DNA from: Epichloe hybrida
Lineage: Eukaryota > Ascomycota > Sordariomycetes > Hypocreales > Clavicipitaceae
Direction of reading: 5' to 3'
Assembly: GCA_019022495.1 (NCBI GenBank)
Contig: JAFEKR010000042.1
Span: 248,001 to 312,000, forward strand
DNA length: 64,000 nt
Shown: one piece after another, positions 38,951-48,700 of the stretch
Layout: each line of letters starts with the position of its first letter
Numbering within the stretch: the first letter of the stretch is position 1
Translations under genes and position numbers: made by a program
Notes under the pieces: generated by a model
What the model was told of the DNA's origin: nothing
The model's database searches: none
What the model saw: only the letters and a program-made list of their open reading frames with translations

Positions 38951-39964
38951 TGTTGGGGAAAATTAAAAGTGGGGTATTATATAAATTTAGTATATAGTAG
39001 TTTTTTTAAGTAATCTAATTATAGTATCCTTATTTTTATATATAATTTAGTTATTTATTTAAAAATCTATAAAGTTTTAGCTTATTTAGAAAAGTAAGCT
39101 TATTTTAAATATATAATATCTTAGTAATATTCTTTCATATCTATTTTAAAGAATGCTTTTTTCTTAATATATTAAGGGTCCTCCTATGCTTATATCTATT
39201 TTCTATAATTTATTATAATTATTTATTTTATAAAAATACATTATAATACAATACAATACAATACATTACAATACAATACAATACAATACAATGTATTATT
39301 AAAAAGGTAAGGTAGTATATATACTTATTATATAGTAGATTTTTAAAATAATCTAAATAAGATATCCTTAAATTTTTATACTATTTAGGTATTTAGTTAT
39401 AGAATTATAAAGTTTAGCTAATTTAGACTATTAAGCTATATATATATATAGGGTAGCTATAAATAGTATTATCTAGGCTTAACTTATAGTAATATTTATT
39501 CTTTATATTTTAAAGGTTATCTTATCTTTCTAGCTTTTTTTTTAAGATTTACTATACGTTTTAATATAGTTTTTTTGCTTTAAATATAATATTTACCCTA
39601 AAGAAATAATTTATAATTCTAAATAAATAAGATTAAAACTCTAATAAAAATATACTTATATATATAAGGAATTTATTATAAAGAGAAAATTAATCCTTAT
39701 TTAATACATACTTCTTTTACTATTAAACTATTTTATTATAATTATAATAAATTATATTAGCTTTTAACCTTCTTTAAACTAAAAGAGAAGGAAAAAACCT
39801 AGGAAAAGTTTATAAAGAAAGGTTAAAATATTATATAAAGAATAATTATAATATATATACTATTTTTTTTAATATTAAGTAAATAAAAAAATAAGCTTTA
39901 AAAATAAGCTTTAAAAGTAAGTTTAATTATTTATATTACTTTTAGCTTACTTACTCAGTTATAA

Positions 39965-40470
39965 AGTGGTTTTAAAAGTGGGTCTAAAAGTGGGTCTTGT
40001 TGAATACTAAAAACTAAGTATAATCCCTTTTTATAGTTATATAACTTTAGCTAAGAAGAGAAGGATATATAAAAGTGGATCTAAAAGTGGATCCTACTAG
40101 TTTTACTATAAACCTAGTATTATCTCTTTACTTAGTTTTATAATTTTAGCTAAAAAAAACATATATACAAAAGTGGGTCTAAAAGTGGACCCTATTAGTT
40201 ATACTATAAACCTAGTATTATCTCTTTACTTAGTTATATAATTCTAGCTAAAAAAACATATATATAAAAGTGGGTCTAAAAGTGGACCCTATTAGTTATA
40301 CAGTATACTATAAACCTAGTATTATCTCTTTACTTAGTTATATAATTCTAGCTAAAAAAACATATATATAAAAATGGGTCTAAAAGTGGGTCTTATTAGT
40401 TATACTATAAATATAGTAATCTCTTTACTTAGTTATGTAATTTAAGTTTAAAAGAGAGAAATATACTTAA
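39965..40470. repeat. Tandem array of about five units of roughly 100 bp
   Basis: Each unit contains AAAAGTGGGTCTAAAAGTGG, then a TATTAGTTATACTATAAACC-type segment, then CTCTTTACTTAGTTATATAA. The units are diverged and slightly different in length. Confidence 0.8.
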
Positions 40471-40902
40471 GTAAGTCTTATAGTTATATTAGAACTTACT
40501 TTTTATTAGTATAAAATTATAAATAGTATAATATTAAAAAACATAAAAAAGAAAGGAATTTTATTTTATTAATATTTTAAAAAACCTTTAAATACTAAAT
40601 AAATAAAAAGTCTAGCTTTTTCTATAGTAATTTACTTATAAATACTTATATTTATATTATATTAATTTATTACTTATTTATTTTTAATTAAACTTTAACA
40701 TTAATAATATTTTAAGTTATATAAGTAATAAAAGTAATATATATATTATAATAATATATATAAGCTATTGTAAGCTATTATAAGCTATTATAAGCTATTA
40801 GAAGCTATTAGAAGCTATTATATTAACTATATATACCTTATAATTAAGGAATTTACTTAAAACTAAAAAAAAGAAAAAAAATACAAAATAATACAAATAA
40901 TA

Positions 40903-41024
40903 CATGTATTGTATTGTATTGTAAAATTTTAGATGTATTGTATTGTGTAATGTATTGTATTGTATTGTATTGTCAATACAATACAATACAATACACAATA
41001 CATCAAATGTATTGTATTGTATTG
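40903..41024. repeat. Right pentanucleotide foldback array
   Basis: (TGTAT)n runs, then (CAATA)n from about 40974, then a last (TGTAT)n run adjoining the right terminal repeat. It mirrors the left end. Confidence 0.8.
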
Positions 41025-43277
41025 CAATGCTCTGGTAATTAGAGAACTAGCAGCTGCTCTTACTATATATAAAGTAGTACTTAGTGCTTAGCCTAGGGCT
41101 TTACTTATAATAGCTTCCTTTACTATAGGATTATTATCTATACTAATAATTAGTAAATATAGCCTCTAGAGAGTCTCCTTATTAGCACTAAAGGTATTAG
41201 GAGAACTTCTTATTTAATTCCGTAATAATAATTACCTTATAGAGGTCTTTAGTAAGACTTTTAAAGCCTAGGGAGTGTATATATTTCACTATCTAATATT
41301 TAGGCATACTAGCTATAGTATTTAAGGCCTACTTATAGAGCTTAGTATTTACTATTTTAGTAAGGTATAGTTCTCTATAGATTTTCTTAAGGGTTAATAA
41401 CGTAATCTTAAGGTAATTAAGCTTGCTTTTATTAGGGTTTTTCTTAATTATGTTCTTTAATATTATACTACTCTATTAGTAGTAATAGAATTACTAGTTA
41501 CTTTCTATCTTAAAGTATTAATAGATATAGGTAATTATCTCTTTATAGAAATAGTTATTCCTAAAGAGGTAATTAAGGAAGTATTATTTAGTATTACCTA
41601 TTAATATAATAGGGAAAGCCTTCTAATAATACGTTTAAGGAAGGTTAATTCTATTATACTTGTTTTTAAAGAGCATAATCTTTAGCGTTAAGAAGTTATA
41701 TAGCTTTCTACTATAGTGGTTACTATCCTTATATATTTTCATAAGCTCTAAGATTTTCTTTATAATTTAATCTTTAGAGAGGAATTGCTATAAAGGCATA
41801 ATTTATTATAAATAATAGTCTACTAGTTATTCTTAATAATAATTATCTAGATAGGGCTATTAATATAATAGGGATTATTACGGGGGTTCTTATAAGGGTT
41901 TAAGTAATCTCTAGGGTTAGGGAAGGTTAATTTCTAGGGTAGGCTAGTAAGGCTATTAATATTAAGGTTCTAGGGGTTTAGAAGATTATAGTCTTTCTTA
42001 TAATCTTTCCTATAACTAAAGGGGCATTAAGGTTTAATAAAGCACTTCCTTAAGCAATACTAGGATTAAATATCCTAGGCCTTGCCTAATAAGAACGCTA
42101 TAATCTTATAAAGAATTATATAATTCTCTAATAATATCCTTAGATGCTCTTTTAAAGGTATCTTTAGACTAGCCTTTAAAGTCTTCTTAGAATAATTCCT
42201 ATAGGTTATTATCTCTCTATCCTTAATGCTTACTAAGGTTAATAAATCTTATAATTTAGTTATTAAGCTTAAGCTATATAGTAGTATCTAGATCTAGCTT
42301 AATAGATTCTTTCTAGTTATATAAGAAGTTATAAGTAAGCTATTAAAGGCATAGGGGTAATTTATACCTTTAAGGTCTCTTAGGGGTGATAATTAAAGCC
42401 TTACTATTACTAGTAGCCCTTTCTCTTATAGAAGGTCTAGATTTCTTTACTATCTTTAACTATAAAGGGAACGTTACTAATTTGTTGTTTTTACTACTAA
42501 TTAAGCTCCTGTATTTGCCTATTGCTATTATAAGGTTTTTCTTTCGCATTTTAGGAGCGTTATTACTCTAATGAAATTAGAAGATCGCAAAAACAGGAAA
42601 AACGGAAAAAAAAAAAAAAAGCAGTGGAAGTAGTAAAAGTAGTAATAAGAACAAATCAATAGAGATAAAGAAAGTAACACAAGTTCTAAAAGTTCCTAGA
42701 AAATAATAGGAAAAGTAATAAGGGAATAATAGGAATTACTACTTCCTATTTTTTATGAAAAGGAGGGAAGGAGGTAATCTCTCTTTCTTACTAATAAGTA
42801 CAGGGCAAATAGCACTAATAATAAAGGGGGCAAAAAATAAGCTATAAATACTTATATAAATAGATTAAAGGTCTGTTAGATAAAGGGAATATTTATAGAG
42901 AAGTTATAGATATGTTAGCTAGCTTAGCTAAGGTTATTTAATGTTAGGTTTGAAATAAATTCCTTGCGGTAATAGATTTGGTTATTTAGTTAGTTTTCTT
43001 ATGATAGATAATAGAATTAATAATTAATAATAATATCCTAGATAGATATAATGAAGTTATATCCCTAAGCCTAAGGGTTAATAGGTTAATTCCTTAGAAG
43101 CCTAATAAGCCTATAACTAGGATTCTAGTCTCTTCCTTTAGCATACTTATGTAGTTATGCCTCTCTACTATAATAACAGTTATAGTATAATAAGGGGTAG
43201 TAGTAGTAATGTCTATAGAAATATCTTTTCTTATAATACCTAGCTTATCTGTAGTTATAAAGTTAACCACTAATTAG

Positions 43278-43537
43278 TGTTAAATTCACTAAGGTCCTAC
43301 GTAGGTATAAGGGTAATCCTATATAATTAAAGTTAATAATAGTTAGTTAGCTAGCTAGGAAAGAGAGAGAAGAGAGGGAAAGTCTAGATGCTAGAAAAGT
43401 GGGCGAAATCCGTATATAGGGTAAAAGAGGGGGTGGCGAATTGATGCAGCTAATCGTATTGCGTGCATCGCGCCGGACCCACAATTGGTCTGGTCTTTGG
43501 CCACGATTGAACCGATGAAGATCCGAAGGAATCAACA
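43278..43537 (-). repeat. 5' LTR of Copia 2 (right end)
   Basis: 260 bp. The inner left half is mutated; the outer right half keeps GCGTGCATCGCGCCGGACCC. Confidence 0.88.
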
Positions 43538-43542
43538 AGAAA

Positions 43543-44400
43543 GCTTTTACAAGTATTCTAGGTATATAAAGATTTAATTTAGTAATAGAAGTAAAACCCT
43601 AAGCTATTATAAATAGATAACATATATAAGGTTAACCACTTTAACCTACCTTTATTACAAGTTACTAGCGTTATATCTTTACATATAATATTTAGTGTTA
43701 CCTTTAGCCTTACTACTAAAGAAGATAAAGTAGCCTATAGTTAGCTTTTAAAGCATCTTAGGCTAGCTATAGAGGCCACTAGCATTAAGGCACTAGGCAT
43801 TATTATTATAGATTTTAATAAAGCTCTTAAGCTTAGTCTTTAGAACGCCTTCCTATTAACCTAATAGCAAATATACTACTAGCATTTACTATAGAATATT
43901 ATAGTTAATATTACAAAGAAGTAGCAAGAAAATCTTAATAACTATAATATCCTAGAGCCGCTAGCACGCAGAAGGCCACTAACTTCACGCTAGGCATGCC
44001 CTTATAATAACCCCATTAATAATACTAATTAACTATAGAATAACAAAGAAAATCACGTTATTAAATTTAGTTCTAAGCTAGCAGAGACAGCTATAGTAAT
44101 AAATTAATCTATTACTAGCGCTCTTAAGAAGCCTATTCTTTGTAATATTAAAGATATAGCACTTATAGCTTCCAGTATCCATAATGCGTGGCGTATTATA
44201 ATATTCGTAGCCACTAAGAATAATTTTTAGAAGCATTAGGGCAAGCTTAAAGACTAATTTATAAAGCAGGAAGGTAAGTTTTACCTAGGTAATCTTACTA
44301 GGTAAATCCCTCCTAACCTTACTTTTAGAGATCATTACTTACCTTAAATTAATATATCTACTATAGCGCTATAAATAGGTAGCTTTCTCTATTAATACTA
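43543..44400 (+). pseudogene. MULE transposase relic, catalytic region
   Basis: Broken frame fragments: YKVNHFNLPLLQVTSV (the DxTYKxNxxxMPLL block of MULEs), FSVTFSLTTKEDKVAYS, LKHLRLAIEATSIKALGIIIIDFNKAL (the conserved TDxxxAL block, Asp retained) and NAFLLT followed by a relic of QxCxWHxxKN. The order is that of the MULE catalytic domain. Trp and Gln codons are mostly TAG/TAA. This is the continuation of the fragment at 26751-26948. Confidence 0.82.
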
Positions 44401-45539
44401 ACCGAAATTTTAGTATATTAAGTACCTCTTATATAGAGGGATCCTATAGCTATTTAAAGGTAGATTATAAGCTATAATTTGTTAATCTTTATGTGCTTTA
44501 GGAACGTATTTAGTAGTGTGTTTAAAGCTATAAGGCCTCTTTTTCCGCGAAGTTTAATAAAGAGTTAAAGAGCCGCTAAATTAATTAGGATAATTACCTA
44601 ATTATTCAGCTTTTAGCCTGTAAATTAGGCTGGTTTCTAATTAATCAGGTTATCTAGTAATATCAGAAGGCAAAGGATAAATAGAAAGGTAAATCCCCTA
44701 GGACCTCCTATAGTCACTAGTTTATAACATAATTTAGAATCCCTTATAGCTATATAATTACTATTATATTAGAGAGTAGTGGTAAACTTCTTCTAACTTA
44801 CTTTAACTATTATTAGTAGCTAAAGCTAATTATAAGTAAGTAGCAGGCTTAAATCACAATAGAAATCAAGCTTAACCCTAATAATATAGGCAGGAGATAG
44901 TAGGCCTATAATAGCCCTTACACTACACCTAGCCTAGTTATAGCTATAGGTAGGATTCGTAATATAATAGAATAGGCTTAGGTAATAGCTAAGGGAAGGG
45001 ACCGATTAGCTGTCGAGCTTGCTATATCATAGTTATTACGGGCATTATAAGCATTATTAACACTAGCTTTAAGCCATAGTAGCAGGGGCACATCAATATC
45101 TATAGCTTTAAGCTATAGTAGAATTACATGCTATAGCCGTGGCAGGCAACGTAACACACTAGCTAGCCTAGCTATATAATTTAACGCCCTTATTAATACC
45201 CTTATAAGCTTATAATAAGCTACTGCAAACACTATTATAGCCTTATAAATTAGATTAACACAAAATTATCCGTTATAGTTAATAGAAGCAGGCTATACTA
45301 CTCTAACGCCTGTATTTATACTAACGCTAAGTTAATCATTCCCTTACAATCTCTCTAAGCCACCTACGAGTTAAATATGATTTATTCCATATAATCCGCC
45401 ATCAGGGTAGTTATAATAGCTTTAATAGTAGCTTTTTTAATAATATAATACCTTTAAATATTACATAGAATAAGCATCTCAATTAATAGTAAAATTTAAT
45501 AGACGCGAGCCACAGCAAAATTAGGTGGGTGGGTCGTCC
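44401..45539. other. MULE 3' internal DNA
   Basis: AT-rich, stop-dense, probably the transposase C-terminus and 3' region. Mutation density seems to fall towards the right inverted repeat. No further domain could be read. Confidence 0.5.
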
Positions 45540-45602
45540 TTCCGTTTTAGGACTAAGGGCAGATGCGCATTCAAGAAAAGACAGATGCGCATTTAGGCGT
45601 CC
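45540..45602 (-). repeat. Right terminal inverted repeat of the MULE
   Basis: 63 bp, with no RIP-type change visible relative to the left repeat. It is followed directly by the second copy of ATTGGCAAG (45603-45611). Confidence 0.88.
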
Positions 45603-45611
45603 ATTGGCAAG

Positions 45612-46932
45612 CTGCCAGGCAAGCCGCCGCGAGCTGTCTCCGGCGCTCGCTGACTCGTCGCTGAGACTTGTTGTCCTTCCCAGATTGTCGGAGTAGTCGC
45701 TCCATCAACCAAACAAACCCCCGTCACCGGCCTACATGTACAATTACTAGTGCCAGGGCGCCGCCAGTCAAGTACTTGCCCAGCAATCCTGGCCGAGACG
45801 GAGACGACGGGCACAGGTCGGCGACCGAATTGGCCGGGGACAAAGATGGAATTCAGCACAGCGGCACGCCCGGTTGTTTGGTAATACTGCCCTGCCGGGG
45901 CCTTGGAGACTTGCCTTCCACGGCAACGAGCGCCAGCCCTGGCCTACTGTGTACACCTGTCACTGTAGGTCTTGACTATTATTCCACATGATGTGCGCCT
46001 TGTTGCAAGCAGAAAGCTCTTCTGTTCCTGGCGCATTCGCCCTCCTATCGGGCCCGGTAAGCGCCGTAGCCGAGTTCCAGGGCGTGGGGCGGTCAACTGA
46101 CGGGACAGACCAGAAGGGCGGGACGAGACCCAAGTTGGCCAAGTACAGTGGATGTTGTGCCGAAGGTGGCACACAATCCAATGTACATACGGGCGCAACC
46201 AAGTTGTGAGCAAGTGGCAGTGGCGTCGTGATCACAACTCAGCTTGGCTCGAATCGCGAGCTGAGCACACTCTGTTTCTGTTTCCGGACTAGCGGCATTC
46301 GGTTCTTGGTGCTTGCCCGCCGTCGGCTCCAACGCTAGCTGGCTGGCTGGTTGGTTGGTTGGTTGGTTGGTTGGTAGGTGATAAGAGGCGGCAACGGGCC
46401 ATGAGCATTGAGGACATGCACTCCGCATACTCCGTAGACTTGTACGGCTGCTGTACGGAGGGAGGTATTACGGAGTACACCCACTGTACCATTGCCAGAA
46501 GAGCGTCTGGCGCAGCGCCGAATCCCCGGGAAAGGGGGGCGTGGGCCGCCTGGCACATGAGCAACTTGCTTCCACTTCCAGACTTGAGACTTGACCGCTC
46601 TCAGTCCACGCCGCGCCCCGTGGTGCCGCTAGTCATTGTATGCATGGAAGATGAGGAATAGCTCGTTCGTATTGTTGATGAGGTAAATCAGACATTTCGT
46701 CAACTTTTTGTTGTTGACGCCTCGCAGTGCGTGACAGCCAGGCAGGCGCATTCGTTGGTCCGGGCTCGTGAGCCACTCGCTTCGGCGCCGGTGTTGGTCC
46801 CTTTTTTTGAGGAGGTGCAAAGTACTCGGTACGCTGCATTGGACTGGATTGGAGTTTTTCGCTGTATGTACGGAGTATTATGTACGCCATTGAGCGTTCC
46901 CCCCCGGTTCTGTGATTGTGCGATTACAAAGT
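45612..46932. other. Intergenic DNA right of the nest
   Basis: Normal composition returns immediately after the right inverted repeat. No gene is supported. There is a (GGTT)n microsatellite at about 46347-46376 and a cluster of TACGGAGTA-like motifs at 46419-46480 and 46866-46882. Confidence 0.5.
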
Positions 46933-46933
46933 A

Positions 46934-47025
46934 TAACTCAACCCCTGGATGATTCTACAGGACTACGAGCCCCACGTGGGGTAGCCGCTAATCGCTATTA
47001 GTGGCTGCAGAGAATGGGGCCATTA
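46934..47025 (+). mobile_element. Decayed relative of the 8844-9081 MITE, left part only
   Basis: The sequence resembles the left 90 bp of the MITE: CAACCCCTGGATGATT against TAACCCCTGAATGATT, then the palindrome CCCCACGTGGGG in place of CCCCACGCGGGG, then an equivalent hairpin (AGCCGCTAAT / ATTAGTGGCT). No matching right inverted repeat was found, so it is truncated or too diverged to see. Confidence 0.6.
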
Positions 47026-48700
47026 CGGACTACATGTCCATGCTGTGAGAATCTTGTGGGTACCTACGCTAAGGAGAGGTACTCTATAGTTCTGGTAAGC
47101 CTCTGGTCGAATAAAGTACCTCTCGCTCCACTTGTTGTCGCGCTAAGTCATAGAGAGAATCTATTATTGGCCTGCTGCCTCTTTAGAGTGTTCCATTCGA
47201 GTCCCCTGCCATGCCATGACATAACGAAGACTACATTGTACGCCGTAGATGATGGTTGGGACAAGACGTTCGCAATTTGCACACCGACCACAAGTCTCGA
47301 TACTTGAACGCTCCACGTGGGGATCCAGACCAGACAAGACCAGGACCGGATGCCAACGTCCAACGTTATTGTTCCCATCCCACAGGTGGCAGCACGACAG
47401 GAGAACGCACGCACGCACGCAATCCGTACATATTATCCTGCCGCACATATATGCGGAGTACGGATGTGGGAGCACTCCTTGCACCGGGCCCGTTGATTCT
47501 TGCCAAGACTGACTTCACCCCCTCCAGGGGCCACCATCCAGCCATCTGATCACTCCCAGCACGCCGCCAGCTGCCAACAACCTGATTAGAATTTGCCAGA
47601 CCAGACCGTGCCAAGTCTGGACGGGACAGGCTCGACCCCTTCACCCCCCTTCCTTCCCTCCATCCACCCTTCTTCCTTCCCTCCATCCACCCTTCTTCCT
47701 TCCCTCCATCCACCCTTGACCCCTTCGTCACCTCCTCTCCTTCCGTCCGCCCCTCCTGCCCCCCACAACATCGGCTTTGTGCGCGCCTTCTCTTCTTGGA
47801 TAGCTCCATCTCTGGCTCCAGCTCCGGCTCCAGCTCCAGCTCCAGCTCCAGCTCCACCCACCAAGTCCAGCTTCTTCCATGTCGGCATCCGGCCATCTAT
47901 GCCCGACTGCTGCTCAAAGCCGCCTCGCCGCGTCTTGGGATCTGCTCAGGGCTCCTGACTTGCCTCTCTCTTCCAAACTCGCCCCATCTCTCACCGTCAT
48001 TGGACGGCGTCACAAACTTTTTTTTGGTTGTAATACTTGCTCGACTCGACTCGACCTGGGACCGGGACCGGGACAGGGACAGGCGACAGCTTCATGTCAT
48101 CATACCCGGCTGGCCCTGCGCCGTCCATTTTTCCAGTCGTGATTTGAGCCTCGTACACCGTGCTCCGTACTCCATGGTATCTCCATACTCCATACCTACG
48201 TACTTGCTCGCTCTCCTCTCACGCTTCTCTCGTCGCTCGCTGAGAAACACACGCCCCATGCCAGCCTTGCGCTGCTAGAAAGACCTGGGACTATTCCGAA
48301 GCTGAGGACCCAGTCCAGTCATCCACGACTTCTGCTTCCGCTTCTGCTTCCGCCAAACAACCCCCCTCCCCCCAATCTTCCGAGCAAGACGGCGAGCCTG
48401 TCTGATCGATCCCCTGGTGTTCGTGGCATCGGGCACTAGCGTTCCCCGTGTGCTGGTACCAAGTACTACATACTCCATACTCGCCGTACATACTTCGTAC
48501 CCTACCTGCCTCACCCACCCAGCTCTCTCGCTAGCCAGGTACCTTGCCTACTTACTCATTCGTCTTGGTGCTGGTGCTTGGTGCTTGATGCTGGTGCTTG
48601 GTGCTGGTGCTGGTTTCCGTTGTCACGCCCTCCAGCCCATGGAAGCTGGCCTCGTTCCTGATGTGTCTGTGTTCCGTGGCTGAATCTCGAACGCACAAAC
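47026..48700. other. Upstream region of the Zn2Cys6 gene
   Basis: No gene is supported. The region is rich in pyrimidine tracts and simple repeats, as long fungal leaders often are. A GCTCCA hexamer array runs about 47811-47858. Confidence 0.5.
47651..47719. repeat. 23-bp minisatellite, three units
   Basis: Three head-to-tail copies of TCCTTCCCTCCATCCACCC plus four more bases. The last unit differs only at its end. Confidence 0.85.

Larger units (their letters stand above)
38812..41034. mobile_element. hAT-like element with pentanucleotide foldback ends, 2,223 bp
   Basis: Terminal repeats CAGAGCATTG (38812-38821) and CAATGCTCTG (41025-41034) are flanked by the 8-bp duplication GTAATTAG (38804-38811 and 41035-41042). 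The CAG start and 8-bp duplication are hAT hallmarks. Both ends carry long arrays of TATTG and of its complement CAATA, so each end can fold on itself. The interior is very AT-rich, without a readable transposase, and holds a tandem array of units about 100 bp long. It is inserted in Copia 2. Confidence 0.75.
26949..43537 (-). mobile_element. Copia LTR retrotransposon 2 (reverse, outer), itself invaded four times
   Basis: Two 260-bp LTRs in reverse orientation are flanked by the duplication AGAAA (26944-26948 and 43538-43542). Four insertions lie inside: Copia 3, a SINE-like insert and two hAT-like elements. Removing them with one copy of each target duplication leaves about 6,768 bp, matching Copia 1 (6,766 bp). 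The reverse-strand reverse transcriptase relic is at about 35150-35430. The body is heavily RIP-mutated. Confidence 0.88.
10918..45602 (+). mobile_element. Mutator-like element (Hop-type MULE) hosting the whole nest
   Basis: Inverted repeats of 63 bp (10918-10980 and 45540-45602; 61 of 63 positions match) start GGACGCCTAAATGCGCATC. They are flanked by a perfect 9-bp direct duplication ATTGGCAAG (10909-10917 and 45603-45611), the target duplication length of Mutator elements. Remnants of a MULE transposase lie inside (26751-26948 and 43543 onward), reading left to right. Subtracting the nested insertions leaves about 4.7 kb, a normal MULE length. Fungal Hop elements have long inverted repeats and 9-bp duplications. 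The interior is RIP-degraded while the ends are almost intact; the two mismatches are both A for G in the left repeat. Confidence 0.88.

Noticed and set aside
38812..41034. Possible CRISPR or telomere-like array
   Set aside because: The roughly 100-bp units have no unique spacers and the pentanucleotide is not a fungal telomere repeat; hAT-like ends and an 8-bp duplication explain the segment.
10918..45602. Starship-type giant cargo element
   Set aside because: No tyrosine recombinase (DUF3435) gene at the edge and no cargo genes; the 63-bp inverted repeats with 9-bp duplications and MULE transposase fit better.
10918..45602. Mitochondrial DNA insertion or centromere core
   Set aside because: AT-richness is explained by transitions in identifiable nuclear retrotransposons; no mitochondrial genes or tRNAs seen.
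47366..47958. Open frames in both orientations around the pyrimidine-rich repeats
   Set aside because: Products are pure low complexity arising from the 23-bp and GCTCCA repeats.
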